A DNA stretch of 42,707 bases from Lachnospiraceae bacterium (lineage in GTDB: Bacteria > Bacillota > Clostridia > Lachnospirales > Lachnospiraceae), in contig JAFXCD010000078.1 in the NCBI GenBank assembly GCA_017521605.1, positions 1-42,707 of the forward strand, given 5' to 3'. Shown here piece after piece: positions 35,266-42,707 of the stretch (position 1 is its first letter; every line of letters starts with the position of its first letter). The position numbers and the translations under genes were made by a program. The notes under the pieces were generated by a model. That model did no database searches. It worked only from the letters and a program-made list of their open reading frames with translations, and was not told the origin of the DNA.

Positions 35266-36258
35266 ATGAAATGGGTAAAATTTCAGATTAAGACAATTAC
35301 AGAAGCTGAGGATATTATTATCAGCACTTTATATGATATTGGATTTGAAGGGGCGCAGATTGAGGATAAGATTCCGTTGACAACCATGGAGAAAGAGCAG
35401 ATGTTCGTGGATATCCTGCCGGAAATGGAAGAGGATGACGGGGTGGCTTACCTTAGCTTCTTTGTGGAGCAGAAGGAGGATGGCAGTCTGGAGGTACAGG
35501 GCGAGACTATGGATGTGGAAACCATTCTGGCCAATGTAGAAGCAGAACTGGAAGATTTACGTACCTTTATGGAGATTGGTGAGGGTACCATCACAGTGGA
35601 TGAGACTGAGGATATTGATTGGATTAATAACTGGAAGGAGTATTTCCATCAGTTCTATATAGATGATATTTTGGTAATTCCCTCTTGGGAGGATGTAAAG
35701 CCTGAGGATAATGAAAAGATGGTTCTGCATATTGATCCGGGGACTGCTTTTGGCACCGGTATGCATGAAACCACTCAATTGTGTATTCGCCAGTTACGTA
35801 AGTACATCACCCCGGAAACAGAACTTCTGGATGTGGGAACGGGAAGCGGTATTCTGGCCATTCTTTCCCTAATGTTTGGTGCCAGACATGCAGTGGGTAC
35901 GGATTTGGATATCTGTGCTATCTCTGCAGTAGCGGATAACTGTGCCAATAATGGTATTGCATCCGAGCAGTTTGAGATGATGATTGGTAATATTATCACT
36001 GATAAGGAAATTCAGGACAGAGTGGGTTATGAATGCTACGATATCGTAGTGGCAAACATACTGGCAGATGTACTGGTACCCCTGACGCCCGTGATAGTGA
36101 ATCAGTTAAAGCCCGGTGGAATTTATATTACCTCCGGTATTATTGATGACAAGGAACAGACTGTAGTAGAAGCGGTACAGGCAGCAGGCTTAGAGGTTGT
36201 GGAAGTAACCTACCAGGGTGAGTGGGTAAGTGTAACTGCGGCAAAACCTGCGGTTTAG
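35266..36258 (+). CDS. prmA: Ribosomal protein L11 methyltransferase
   Basis: Trimethylates ribosomal protein L11 using SAM. 330 residues: an N-terminal substrate-recognition domain (MKWVKFQIKT...), then the methyltransferase domain with IDPGTAFGTGMHETTQLC, SAM motif LLDVGTGSGILAI and the NILADV motif (VANILADVLVPL). In many Clostridia prmA directly follows dnaJ; here an inverted McrB-like gene lies in between and prmA has its own promoter. The rsmE gene follows after 67 bases. Confidence 0.95.
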   Translation: MKWVKFQIKTITEAEDIIISTLYDIGFEGAQIEDKIPLTTMEKEQMFVDILPEMEEDDGVAYLSFFVEQKEDGSLEVQGETMDVETILANVEAELEDLRTFMEIGEGTITVDETEDIDWINNWKEYFHQFYIDDILVIPSWEDVKPEDNEKMVLHIDPGTAFGTGMHETTQLCIRQLRKYITPETELLDVGTGSGILAILSLMFGARHAVGTDLDICAISAVADNCANNGIASEQFEMMIGNIITDKEIQDRVGYECYDIVVANILADVLVPLTPVIVNQLKPGGIYITSGIIDDKEQTVVEAVQAAGLEVVEVTYQGEWVSVTAAKPAV

Positions 36259-36262
36259 TCGA

Positions 36263-36297
36263 CTGAAAAAAGTCCATTCAAGGGTGACCTTTTTCTG
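36263..36297 (+). other. Imperfect stem-loop between prmA and rsmE
   Basis: CTGAAAAAAGTC (36263-36274) can pair with GACCTTTTTCTG (36286-36297) at 10 of 12 positions. It may reduce read-through or be a processing site; evidence is weak. Confidence 0.35.
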
Positions 36298-36325
36298 AAG
36301 AGGAATATAGTTTGGAGAGTAAGTC

Positions 36326-37066
36326 ATGTATCAATTTTTTGTAGAACCCCACCAAATATCTGGCAAAACTGTCAGAATTGAAGGGCAGGATGTTAATCAT
36401 ATAAAAAATGTACTCCGCATGAAGATTGGAGAAGAATTGTCCGTTAGCAATGGCGTGGATGGTAAGGAGTATCGTTGTGGAATTGTAGCCATGGACGAGG
36501 CGTGTATTACTTGTGAATTGCGCTTTGTTAAAGAGGACGGCGTGGAGCTACCCTCAGAAGTGTATTTATTCCAAGGATTGCCTAAAGCAGACAAGATGGA
36601 ACTGATTATCCAGAAAGCAGTGGAGTTGGGAGTATATGCAATAGTACCTGTATCAACCAAACGCTGTGTGGTGAAGCTGGATGATAAAAAGGCTAAGTCA
36701 AAAAACGCCCGCTGGCAGGGGATTTCCGAGGCGGCGGCCAAGCAGAGTAAGAGGCGGATTGTGCCGGAGGTCATGGAAGTCATGAGCTTCAAAGAGGCAC
36801 TTAATTTTGTGAAGGATTTTGAAGTGAAGCTGATTCCTTATGAACTGGCTGAGGATATGAGTAAGACCAAGGAGATTATCGATGATTTGAAACCCGGTCA
36901 GAGAATAGCTATTTTCATCGGCCCGGAGGGTGGTTTTGATGAAGGAGAAGTAGAGGCGGCTATTCTTGCAGGTGTGGAGCCCATTACTTTGGGCAAGCGG
37001 ATATTACGTACGGAGACTGCCGGTTTCACTGTGCTTTCCTGGGTTATGTATCAGTTGGAGCAATAA
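36326..37066 (+). CDS. rsmE: 16S rRNA (uracil-1498-N3)-methyltransferase
   Basis: Methylates U1498 of 16S rRNA using SAM; SPOUT family with the C-terminal knot. 246 residues. Signatures: NHIKNVLRMKIGEE near the N-terminus (PUA-like RNA-binding domain), QKAVELGV, the AKQSKRRIVPEV stretch, and the knot FIGPEGGFDEGE...LGKRILRTETAGFTVLS. The order prmA-rsmE is conserved in Firmicutes. Confidence 0.96.
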   Translation: MYQFFVEPHQISGKTVRIEGQDVNHIKNVLRMKIGEELSVSNGVDGKEYRCGIVAMDEACITCELRFVKEDGVELPSEVYLFQGLPKADKMELIIQKAVELGVYAIVPVSTKRCVVKLDDKKAKSKNARWQGISEAAAKQSKRRIVPEVMEVMSFKEALNFVKDFEVKLIPYELAEDMSKTKEIIDDLKPGQRIAIFIGPEGGFDEGEVEAAILAGVEPITLGKRILRTETAGFTVLSWVMYQLEQ

Positions 37067-37155
37067 GTAAAAGACTGCATATGATATGGTATAGAGAATC
37101 CTAGGGAAAATCTGCAAAGGTTTGTCCTAATGGGTAAAATAAAGGAGATTTGGTA

Positions 37156-38328
37156 ATGGAAGTGTATTTGGACAATTCGGCGACTACAAGGGTGTTACCG
37201 GAAGTGGCACAGCTGATGACCAAAATAATGTGCGAAGATTATGGAAATCCTTCCAGTATGCATCGCAAGGGTGTGGAAGCTGAAAGCTATATCCGTTATG
37301 CCAAGGAAACACTGGCGAAGCTGCTTAAGGTATCGGAGAAGGAAATTATCTTTACCTCCGGAGGTACGGAATCAGATAATATGGCACTGATTGGCTGTGC
37401 CATGGCAAATATGCGAAGAGGAAGACACCTGGTTACTACCATGATAGAACATCCGGCGGTGCTTCAGACCATGAAATATCTGGAAAGTCAGGGATTTCGT
37501 GTGACTTATTTGCCGGTAGATAAATGTGGAAGAATCCGGTTGGAGGATTTGCAAAGAGTAATTTGTCAGGATACCATACTGGTGTCCATTATGTATGTGA
37601 ATAATGAAATTGGTGCATTGCAGCCTATTGCAGAGGCGGGAGCATTAATTAAGAGGATGAATCCCAATATACTGTTTCATGTGGATGCTGTCCAGGGTTT
37701 TGGCAAGTTCCGTATTTACCCTAAGAAGATGAATATTGACTTGTTGTCTGTCAGCAGTCACAAGATTCATGGTCCCAAGGGTGTGGGTTTCCTATATATA
37801 GGGGAGAAGGTGAAGATTCTTCCCATTACCTATGGTGGAGGTCAACAGAAAAATATGCGTTCCGGTACGGAAAATGTGCCCGGAATTGCCGGTATGACCA
37901 AGGCGGCTGAACTGATGTATGAGAATCTGGAAAATGATGTGAATAAGCTCTATGAATTGAAGGAATACTTCATAAAGGGTGTTACCGGTATAGAGGGAAT
38001 TCAGATAAACGGTCTGGTTCACGGAGAGCCTGACTTAAGTGGGACTGCCCCTCATGTGATTAGTGTATCAGTGGCAGGGGTACGAAGTGAAGTACTGCTT
38101 CATGCCTTAGAGGACAAGGGAATTTATATTTCTGCCGGAAGTGCATGCGCTTCCAATAAGCCTCAGACTTCAGAAACCCTGAAGGCCATTGGTTTGCAAA
38201 GAGAATACTGGGACTCTACCATACGTTTTAGCTTTTCGGTGCTTACCACCAAAGAAGAGATTGATTATACACTGCAGGTATTGAATGAAATGATACCTAT
38301 GCTGAGAAAATACACGCGGAGGAAATAA
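37156..38328 (+). CDS. Cysteine desulfurase (NifS/IscS family)
   Basis: PLP enzyme that removes sulfur from cysteine and passes it on as persulfide. 390 residues from ATG 37156 (AAAGGAG eight bases upstream; the frame opens at a TTG six bases earlier). Seen: LDNSATTRV, the TSGGTESDN motif, HVDAVQ, PLP Lys203 in SSHKIHGPKG, and active-site Cys331 in SAGSACAS. It is next to thiI with one intervening base, as in B. subtilis where the NifZ desulfurase feeds ThiI for 4-thiouridine; that is the likely job here. Confidence 0.94.
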   Translation: MEVYLDNSATTRVLPEVAQLMTKIMCEDYGNPSSMHRKGVEAESYIRYAKETLAKLLKVSEKEIIFTSGGTESDNMALIGCAMANMRRGRHLVTTMIEHPAVLQTMKYLESQGFRVTYLPVDKCGRIRLEDLQRVICQDTILVSIMYVNNEIGALQPIAEAGALIKRMNPNILFHVDAVQGFGKFRIYPKKMNIDLLSVSSHKIHGPKGVGFLYIGEKVKILPITYGGGQQKNMRSGTENVPGIAGMTKAAELMYENLENDVNKLYELKEYFIKGVTGIEGIQINGLVHGEPDLSGTAPHVISVSVAGVRSEVLLHALEDKGIYISAGSACASNKPQTSETLKAIGLQREYWDSTIRFSFSVLTTKEEIDYTLQVLNEMIPMLRKYTRRK

Positions 38329-38329
38329 A

Positions 38330-39508
38330 ATGTTTACAGCTTTTTTGATTAAGTATGCCGAAATCGGTATAAAAGGTAAAAACAGATATCTATTTGAAGA
38401 TGCACTGGTGCAGCAGATTAAATATGCCTTGAAAAAGTGCGAGGGTGAATTTAAGATTCACAAAACCCAGGGACGTATTTTTGTGGATGCTTTAACAGAG
38501 TTTGATTTTGATGAGACTGTGGAGAATCTGCAGAAAGTATTTGGTATTTCCGGCATCTGTCCTGTGGTATCCATGGAGGATGAGGGTTTTGAAAAGCTTT
38601 GTGAGAACGTATTGAAATATATTGATGATGTGTATCCGGACAAAAATATGACCTTCAAGGTTCATGCCCGTCGTGCCCGTAAGAACTTCCCCAAGGATTC
38701 CATGACCATTAATATGGAAATGGGTGAGGCTATTTTAAAGGCTTATCCGGAAATGCATGTGGATGTACACAAGCCGGAAATGCTTCTGAATATCGAAATC
38801 CGCGAGAAGATTTATATTTATTCCATGATTATCCCCGGACCCGGCGGTATGCCTGTGGGTACCGGTGGTAAGGCTATGTTACTTTTGTCCGGTGGAATTG
38901 ATTCTCCCGTTGCAGGTTATATGATTGCCAAGCGAGGAGTGAAGATTGATGCAGTGTATTTTCATGCGCCTCCATATACTTCCGACAGAGCAAAACAGAA
39001 GGTAGTGGATCTGGCAAGACTGGTTTCTAAGTATACAGGACCTATTTACCTGCATGTAATAAACTTTACGGATATCCAGCTGTATATTTATGAGAACTGC
39101 CCACATGAGGAGCTGACCATTATTATGCGTCGTTACATGATGCGTATTGCAGAAACCATTGCAAAGCAGACAGACTGTCTGGGACTGATTACCGGTGAAA
39201 GTATCGGTCAGGTAGCAAGTCAGACCATGGCTTCTTTAGTGGCTACCAATGAAGTATGTGAGCTTCCGGTTTACAGACCGTTGATTGGTTTTGATAAGCA
39301 GGAAATCGTGGAAATCTCTGAAAAGATTGGAACCTTTGAGACATCCATTCTGCCCTATGAAGATTGCTGTACTATCTTTGTGGCAAAGCATCCGGTGACA
39401 AAGCCTAATGTAAAGGTAATTCGTAAGCATGAGCAGAATCTGGAAGAAAAGATTGATGAATTGGTAAAAACTGCGTTAGAAACAGATGAGTTAATTGTAG
39501 TCAGTTAA
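38330..39508 (+). CDS. thiI: tRNA uracil 4-sulfurtransferase ThiI (no rhodanese domain)
   Basis: Adenylates and thiolates U8 of tRNA. 392 residues: N-terminal ferredoxin-like and THUMP domains (LKKCEGEFKIHKTQGRIFV..., VHARRARKNFP), then the PP-loop LLSGGIDSPVAGYMIAKRG and the conserved GESIGQVASQT and EDCCTIFV regions. It lacks the C-terminal rhodanese domain of the E. coli enzyme, as in B. subtilis, so sulfur must come straight from the adjacent cysteine desulfurase. Overlap-like spacing (1 base) indicates one operon. Confidence 0.96.
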   Translation: MFTAFLIKYAEIGIKGKNRYLFEDALVQQIKYALKKCEGEFKIHKTQGRIFVDALTEFDFDETVENLQKVFGISGICPVVSMEDEGFEKLCENVLKYIDDVYPDKNMTFKVHARRARKNFPKDSMTINMEMGEAILKAYPEMHVDVHKPEMLLNIEIREKIYIYSMIIPGPGGMPVGTGGKAMLLLSGGIDSPVAGYMIAKRGVKIDAVYFHAPPYTSDRAKQKVVDLARLVSKYTGPIYLHVINFTDIQLYIYENCPHEELTIIMRRYMMRIAETIAKQTDCLGLITGESIGQVASQTMASLVATNEVCELPVYRPLIGFDKQEIVEISEKIGTFETSILPYEDCCTIFVAKHPVTKPNVKVIRKHEQNLEEKIDELVKTALETDELIVVS

Positions 39509-39515
39509 TAAAAAT

Positions 39516-39541
39516 CCCCGGAAGCTTTCGGGCTTCCGGGG
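39516..39541 (-). terminator. Terminator of the HPr-like gene (minus strand), between convergent genes
   Basis: Perfect 10-bp stem CCCCGGAAGC (39516-39525) with GCTTCCGGGG (39532-39541). Reading on the minus strand it is followed by ATTTTTATT; on the plus strand it is followed by G and no T-tract. Confidence 0.8.
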
Positions 39542-39556
39542 GGGGACGATTACGTA

Positions 39557-39787
39557 TTAAATCATGTAAGGTGCTAATACAGCCATAACCTCATCAATAT
39601 TCTCTTCAGCATGAATATTCAAATCAATTGCTTTAGAAAGGTCTAAGCTGAAAATACCCATAATGGATTTTGCATCGATAACGTATCTGCCTGATACTAA
39701 ATCGAAATCATAATCGAATTTGGTGATGTCATTCACGAAGGATTTAACCTTGTCAATGGAATTAAGAGAAATCTGAACTGTTTTCAT
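39557..39787 (-). CDS. HPr-like protein without His15
   Basis: 76 residues from ATG 39787 with AAGGAGG upstream. The second half aligns with HPr: DAKSIMGIFSLDL (38-50) matches the Ser46 region of HPr, with Ser41 as the equivalent residue. The first half has no GLHARP motif: NSIDKVKSFVND stands at that place and there is no His before residue 59. It therefore cannot accept phosphate from Enzyme I but could be a target of HprK. Similar short HPr-like proteins occur in Clostridia; function unknown. Divergent from mtaB, convergent with thiI. Confidence 0.8.
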   Translation of the reverse strand: MKTVQISLNSIDKVKSFVNDITKFDYDFDLVSGRYVIDAKSIMGIFSLDLSKAIDLNIHAEENIDEVMAVLAPYMI

Positions 39788-39806
39788 AATATCTACCTCC
39801 TTAATG

Positions 39807-39830
39807 TTTATCATACCTTCGTTTATCATA
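39807..39830 (-). promoter_or_regulatory. Direct repeat in the leader of the HPr-like gene
   Basis: TTTATCATA occurs at 39807-39815 and 39822-39830 (centre to centre 15 bases), between the predicted -10 box and the ribosome-binding site of the HPr-like gene. It could be a regulator site; no protein is assigned. Confidence 0.35.
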
Positions 39831-39856
39831 TTAAAGTGAAGATGTGAAAAAGTCAA
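39828..39856 (-). promoter_or_regulatory. Predicted sigma-A promoter of the HPr-like gene
   Basis: On the minus strand TTGACT (39856-39851), a 17-base spacer and TAATAT (39833-39828), 40 bases before the start codon. Confidence 0.6.
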
Positions 39857-39889
39857 GGAGCAAACAATACAAAAAAAGTGAGGAAAAAC

Positions 39890-41296
39890 ATGAAAAATGT
39901 GGCATTACATAATCTTGGTTGTAAGGTGAATTCTTATGAATTGGATGTTGTGCAACAAATGTTACAGGAAAATGGCTATAATATTGTATCATTTGATGAA
40001 AAGGCGGATATTTATATAGTAAATACCTGTACGGTAACAAATATGGCAGATAGGAAAAGTCGTCAGATGCTACACCGTGCAAAGCTTCTGAATCCGGATT
40101 CTGTGGTGATAGCAATCGGCTGTTATGTACAGACGGGCAAAGAAGATATTATTCTGGACGAGAGCATTGATTTGGCTATTGGCAACAATCGTAAAAAAGA
40201 TATTGTGGTCATTATAGAAAGCTATTTAAAGGAAAAGGGACTGTTACAGGCTTCCATAAAGGTAGACAAGACCTTAAATAATTCCACAATTATCGATATA
40301 AACAATACCTATGAATATGAGGAGATGACGCTGAAGAAAACAGCGGAGCATACTCGTGCATATATTAAAATTCAGGATGGCTGTAATCAGTTTTGTACCT
40401 ATTGTATTATTCCCTATGCCCGTGGCAGAGTGCGTAGTCGCAGATGGGAGGATATCCGACAGGAGATAGAAGGATTAGCGGCAGCAGGTTATAAGGAAAT
40501 CGTGCTGACAGGCATTCATATCAGCTCCTATGGTATTGATTTTGAAGAAGAAGCATGGAAGGACGGAGAAAGCAAAGAAGCACTGCAAGCAGATGACCGC
40601 CATGATTATTCCGGTAATTCCAAGCTCATTGATTTGATTGAAAGAATTCACGAGATACCGGGCTTGCAACGTATTCGTATCGGTTCTTTGGAACCGCGTA
40701 TTGTGACAAAGGAATTTGCACAGAGACTGGCTTCTTTGGAAAGGATCTGTCCCCATTTCCATCTTTCCCTGCAGAGTGGTTGTGACGCTACATTAAAGCG
40801 TATGAACCGTCACTATACAACCAAGGAATACAAAGAAAGTGTGGAGAATCTGCGGGAGGCTTTTGAAAGACCGGCCATTACCACAGATGTGATTGTGGGA
40901 TTTCCTCAGGAAACAGAAGAGGAGTTTTTGGAAACCAAGTCTTTTCTGGAACAAATCGGTTTCTTTGAGATGCATATATTTAAGTATTCCAAGAGAAAAG
41001 GAACCATTGCTGCAGGTATGCCGGGACAGGTACCGGACCCTGTAAAAACCATAAGAAGTAACGAACTGCTGGCATTGGAACGAAAACAGTCCAAGGAATT
41101 CAGAGGCTTTTATCAAGGGAAAGAAGTGGCTGTTTTGTTTGAGGAAAGTAAGCAGATACAGGGTAAAAACTATCAGCTGGGACACACAGTGGATTATGTG
41201 AAGGTGGCATTGGAAACAGAGGAGGATTTGGTAAATCAGATACGAAACGTGATAATAAATGGATTCCTGACAGAAGATATATTGTTTAGTATGTAA
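39890..41296 (+). CDS. mtaB: tRNA (N6-threonylcarbamoyladenosine-2-methylthio) transferase MtaB
   Basis: Radical-SAM methylthiotransferase that adds a 2-methylthio group to t6A37 of tRNA. 468 residues: an N-terminal UPF0004 domain with its three Cys in NLGCKVN (C11), NTCTVT and IGCYVQ, the radical-SAM triad C165/C169/C172 in CNQFCTYCIIPYARG, and a C-terminal TRAM domain. HNLGCKVN points to MtaB rather than MiaB or RimO. The start is ATG 39890 with GAGGA five bases before it; a GTG at 39878 is open. In many Clostridia mtaB follows prmA-rsmE, as it does here with three extra genes in between. Confidence 0.94.
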   Translation: MKNVALHNLGCKVNSYELDVVQQMLQENGYNIVSFDEKADIYIVNTCTVTNMADRKSRQMLHRAKLLNPDSVVIAIGCYVQTGKEDIILDESIDLAIGNNRKKDIVVIIESYLKEKGLLQASIKVDKTLNNSTIIDINNTYEYEEMTLKKTAEHTRAYIKIQDGCNQFCTYCIIPYARGRVRSRRWEDIRQEIEGLAAAGYKEIVLTGIHISSYGIDFEEEAWKDGESKEALQADDRHDYSGNSKLIDLIERIHEIPGLQRIRIGSLEPRIVTKEFAQRLASLERICPHFHLSLQSGCDATLKRMNRHYTTKEYKESVENLREAFERPAITTDVIVGFPQETEEEFLETKSFLEQIGFFEMHIFKYSKRKGTIAAGMPGQVPDPVKTIRSNELLALERKQSKEFRGFYQGKEVAVLFEESKQIQGKNYQLGHTVDYVKVALETEEDLVNQIRNVIINGFLTEDILFSM

Positions 41297-41362
41297 AATA
41301 GACAAGATGGATTGAAATTTTGCACCAAATAGGGTATGATTAAAGGATAATATAGGGTTATT

Positions 41363-41422
41363 GTGAAAAATCAAAGATTTTTCACTTTACTATTTGGGCA
41401 GTCCCACAAGCGCCGCTTGTGG
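41363..41422 (+). repeat. Two-hairpin element, copy 1 (before ireB)
   Basis: Hairpin 1: GTGAAAAATC (41363-41372) with GATTTTTCAC (41376-41385). Hairpin 2: CCACAAGC (41404-41411) with GCTTGTGG (41415-41422). Both are perfect. The spacer reads CTTTACTATTTGGGCAGTC. A closely related element lies before ruvX. The copy is bordered by a 13-base direct repeat GGGTTATTGTGAA (41355-41367 and 41431-41443), the first of which overlaps hairpin 1. Confidence 0.78.
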
Positions 41423-41475
41423 TATGCATCGGGTTATTGTGAAGATTAGAAGGTACATTGGGGAGGAATGAGACT

Positions 41476-41736
41476 ATGGAAGATTTGACCAATACACGTT
41501 ATTTTAAAGTACAGGCAGAACCGGAATCCGGTGTAAAGATTATTCTTTCAACAGTGTATGAAGCATTGACGGAGAAGGGATATGACCCTGTGAATCAGAT
41601 TGTGGGATACATTATGAGTGGGGACCCTACTTATATAACCAGTCATAAAAGCGCCAGAAGTCTGATTATGAAGGCAGAGCGGGATGAATTAGTAGAAGAA
41701 CTGTTAAAGGAGTATATCCGTACCAATAGGTGGTAG
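41476..41736 (+). CDS. ireB: IreB family regulatory phosphoprotein (UPF0297)
   Basis: 86 residues. In Enterococcus faecalis IreB is phosphorylated by the PASTA kinase IreK and dampens cephalosporin tolerance. The conserved parts are visible: N-terminal TNTRYF (with the phosphorylated Thr region), [30 protein letters not shown] and ARSLI. The start is ATG 41476 with GGGAGG nine bases upstream; the frame is open to a TTG at 41458. It precedes ruvX and a DUF1292 gene, the usual order in Firmicutes. The PASTA kinase is not in the window. Confidence 0.94.
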   Translation: MEDLTNTRYFKVQAEPESGVKIILSTVYEALTEKGYDPVNQIVGYIMSGDPTYITSHKSARSLIMKAERDELVEELLKEYIRTNRW

Positions 41737-41766
41737 GAAAAAATACCGGAAAGGTCTGGAGATAGG

Positions 41767-41828
41767 GTGAAAAGTCAGAGGTTTTTCACTTTCTATTCAA
41801 GGCAGTATCACAAGTGCTGCTTGTGATA
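41767..41828 (+). repeat. Two-hairpin element, copy 2 (before ruvX)
   Basis: Hairpin 1: GTGAAAA (41767-41773) with TTTTCAC (41783-41789). Hairpin 2: TATCACAAG (41806-41814) with CTTGTGATA (41820-41828). Copy 1 and copy 2 share order, spacing and most bases; in hairpin 2 the pair C-G of copy 1 (CCACAAG/CTTGTGG) is T-A in copy 2 (TCACAAG/CTTGTGA), so pairing is kept. The right arm ends four bases before the ribosome-binding site of ruvX. Confidence 0.78.
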
Positions 41829-41843
41829 TTCAGGAGGTGTAAT

Positions 41844-42269
41844 ATGCGAATCATGGGTTTGGATTTTGGCTCAAAAACCGTAGGAGTAGCCATTAGTGAT
41901 GCGCTTTTGATAACGGCGCAGGGAATAGAGATTATTCGTCGTAAGGAAGAGAATAAATTACGTCAGACCCTGGCACGCATTGAGGAACTGATTGTACAGT
42001 ACGAGGTGGAAGAAATCGTGTTGGGAATGCCGAAGAATATGAATGCCACGGAGGGAGAAAGAGCGGTTCTCACCATGGAATTTAAAGAAAAACTGGAGAG
42101 AAGGACAGGACTTAATGTCCATATGTGGGACGAAAGATTAACCACAGTAGCGGCTGACAGAGCAATGATGGAAGCAGGAATACGTAGGGAAAATCGTAAG
42201 GATTATGTGGACATGATTGCGGCAACCTTGATTTTACAAGGGTACTTGGATAGGAGAAGCAATGAGTAA
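41844..42269 (+). CDS. ruvX: Putative pre-16S rRNA nuclease / Holliday junction resolvase-like YqgF
   Basis: 141-residue RNase H-like protein; the E. coli homologue processes the 5' end of 16S rRNA, and the resolvase role is doubtful. Catalytic residues are visible: D7 in [10 protein letters not shown], the GMPKNMN loop, the WDERLTT acidic motif and the C-terminal DMIAATLIL Asp. Start at ATG 41844 with AGGAGGTG upstream; the longer frame starting at a GTG (41814) lies within a hairpin. The stop overlaps the next start by eight bases, so translation is coupled. Confidence 0.94.
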   Translation: MRIMGLDFGSKTVGVAISDALLITAQGIEIIRRKEENKLRQTLARIEELIVQYEVEEIVLGMPKNMNATEGERAVLTMEFKEKLERRTGLNVHMWDERLTTVAADRAMMEAGIRRENRKDYVDMIAATLILQGYLDRRSNE

Positions 42270-42537
42270 ATTAGAAAAGATTACATTTCATCCGGACGGA
42301 GAAGCACCGGTAGAATTTTTTGTACTGGAGCAGACCCGCATTGGTGGATACAATTATATATTGGTGACAGATTTTGAAGAAGGTGACGGAGAAGCTTTGA
42401 TTCTGAAGGATTTGTCCCAAGACGGTGAGGAAGAGAGCGTCTTTACAATTGTATCAGACGATGAGGAGCTGAATGCAGTAGCAGGCGTGTTCGAAAGCAT
42501 GTTGGATGATATTGAATTCGTTCAGGATGAAGAGTAG
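42262..42537 (+). CDS. DUF1292 family protein (YrzB-like)
   Basis: 91 residues, strongly acidic. It matches the DUF1292 pattern: [19 protein letters not shown] near residues 18-36, followed by an acidic stretch and [17 protein letters not shown]. No known function; it is usually found after ruvX. The start overlaps the ruvX stop by eight bases. Confidence 0.9.
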   Translation: MSKLEKITFHPDGEAPVEFFVLEQTRIGGYNYILVTDFEEGDGEALILKDLSQDGEEESVFTIVSDDEELNAVAGVFESMLDDIEFVQDEE

Positions 42538-42554
42538 ACATGGAGGAAAATTAA

Positions 42555-42707
42555 TTGAGTAAGAAAAAAGAGAATAATATTGTATCCGGGTTAAAGATAA
42601 TACCTTTGGGAGGCCTGGAGCAGATTGGTATGAATATTACTGCCTTCGAGTACGAGGACAGTATTATTGTTGTGGATTGTGGTTTGGCATTTCCGGCAGA
42701 TGATATG
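42555..42707 (+). CDS. Ribonuclease J, N-terminal fragment (gene runs off the window)
   Basis: 51 codons to the window edge. Starts with TTG at 42555, eight bases after GGAGG. LKIIPLGGLEQIGMNITAFEY and IVVDCGLAFPADDM match the beginning of the beta-CASP metallo-beta-lactamase ribonucleases RNase J1/J2, which degrade and mature RNA by 5'-3' exonuclease and endonuclease action. Which paralogue (rnjA or rnjB) cannot be said from this piece. Confidence 0.9.
   Translation, partial: MSKKKENNIVSGLKIIPLGGLEQIGMNITAFEYEDSIIVVDCGLAFPADDM

Noticed and set aside
40793-41374. 193-codon open frame on the minus strand
   Set aside because: Antisense to mtaB, rich in Phe/Cys/His as is typical of reverse-strand artefacts.

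Overview
This 42.7-kb window looks like a chromosomal core region of a Firmicute of class Clostridia, most probably family Lachnospiraceae. The grounds are gene content and order: HrcA/CIRCE heat-shock control, HprK plus a Crh-like protein, RapZ-WhiA, the IreB-RuvX-DUF1292-RNase J cluster, a Lys/Ala-rich DUF6465-type protein, an archaeal-type ProRS, strong AGGAGG ribosome-binding sites and sigma-A type promoters. No tRNA, rRNA, CRISPR array, intact insertion sequence or prophage was found. The family call is inference from gene order, not from a marker-gene comparison.

Layout. (1) 110-9356: proS, a DEDDh exonuclease, a membrane-anchored D,D-carboxypeptidase on the minus strand, trmB, thioredoxin, ftsH and a GT-C type membrane glycosyltransferase. 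(2) 9358-17457: uvrC, then the hprK-glcK-murB-rapZ-whiA-crh operon, which joins carbon-catabolite signalling, glucose phosphorylation and cell-wall precursor supply, followed by a separately promoted aldolase gene. (3) 17458-28519: an accessory stretch with palindromic elements, an AT-rich XRE regulator / cysteine-rich lipoprotein / Lgt-variant cassette, a cyclophilin, a GNAT fusion, tandem paralogous membrane-anchored proteins, an aminotransferase, a patatin, uppP, a small membrane protein, a decayed ORF6N-type gene and the DUF6465 gene. (4) 28625-33587: the heat-shock operon hrcA-grpE-dnaK-dnaJ behind a perfect CIRCE operator. (5) 33628-41296: an orphan McrB-like AAA+ gene on the opposite strand sits where prmA would normally follow dnaJ. 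After it come prmA-rsmE-nifS-thiI, an HPr-like gene on the minus strand, and mtaB. (6) 41297-42707: ireB, ruvX, a DUF1292 gene and the start of an RNase J gene. A two-hairpin element occurs twice here, once before ireB and once before ruvX.

The least explained parts are the XRE/Cys-rich lipoprotein/Lgt-variant cassette (17789-19517), several unrelated-looking palindromic intergenic elements (11233-11391, 17529-17654, 20498-20583, 27910-27984), the repeated two-hairpin element around ireB with a base-pair-preserving substitution, and two HPr-family proteins that both lack the catalytic His15 but keep the HprK target serine. Start codons were often moved downstream of the longest open frame because a ribosome-binding site fits the internal ATG.
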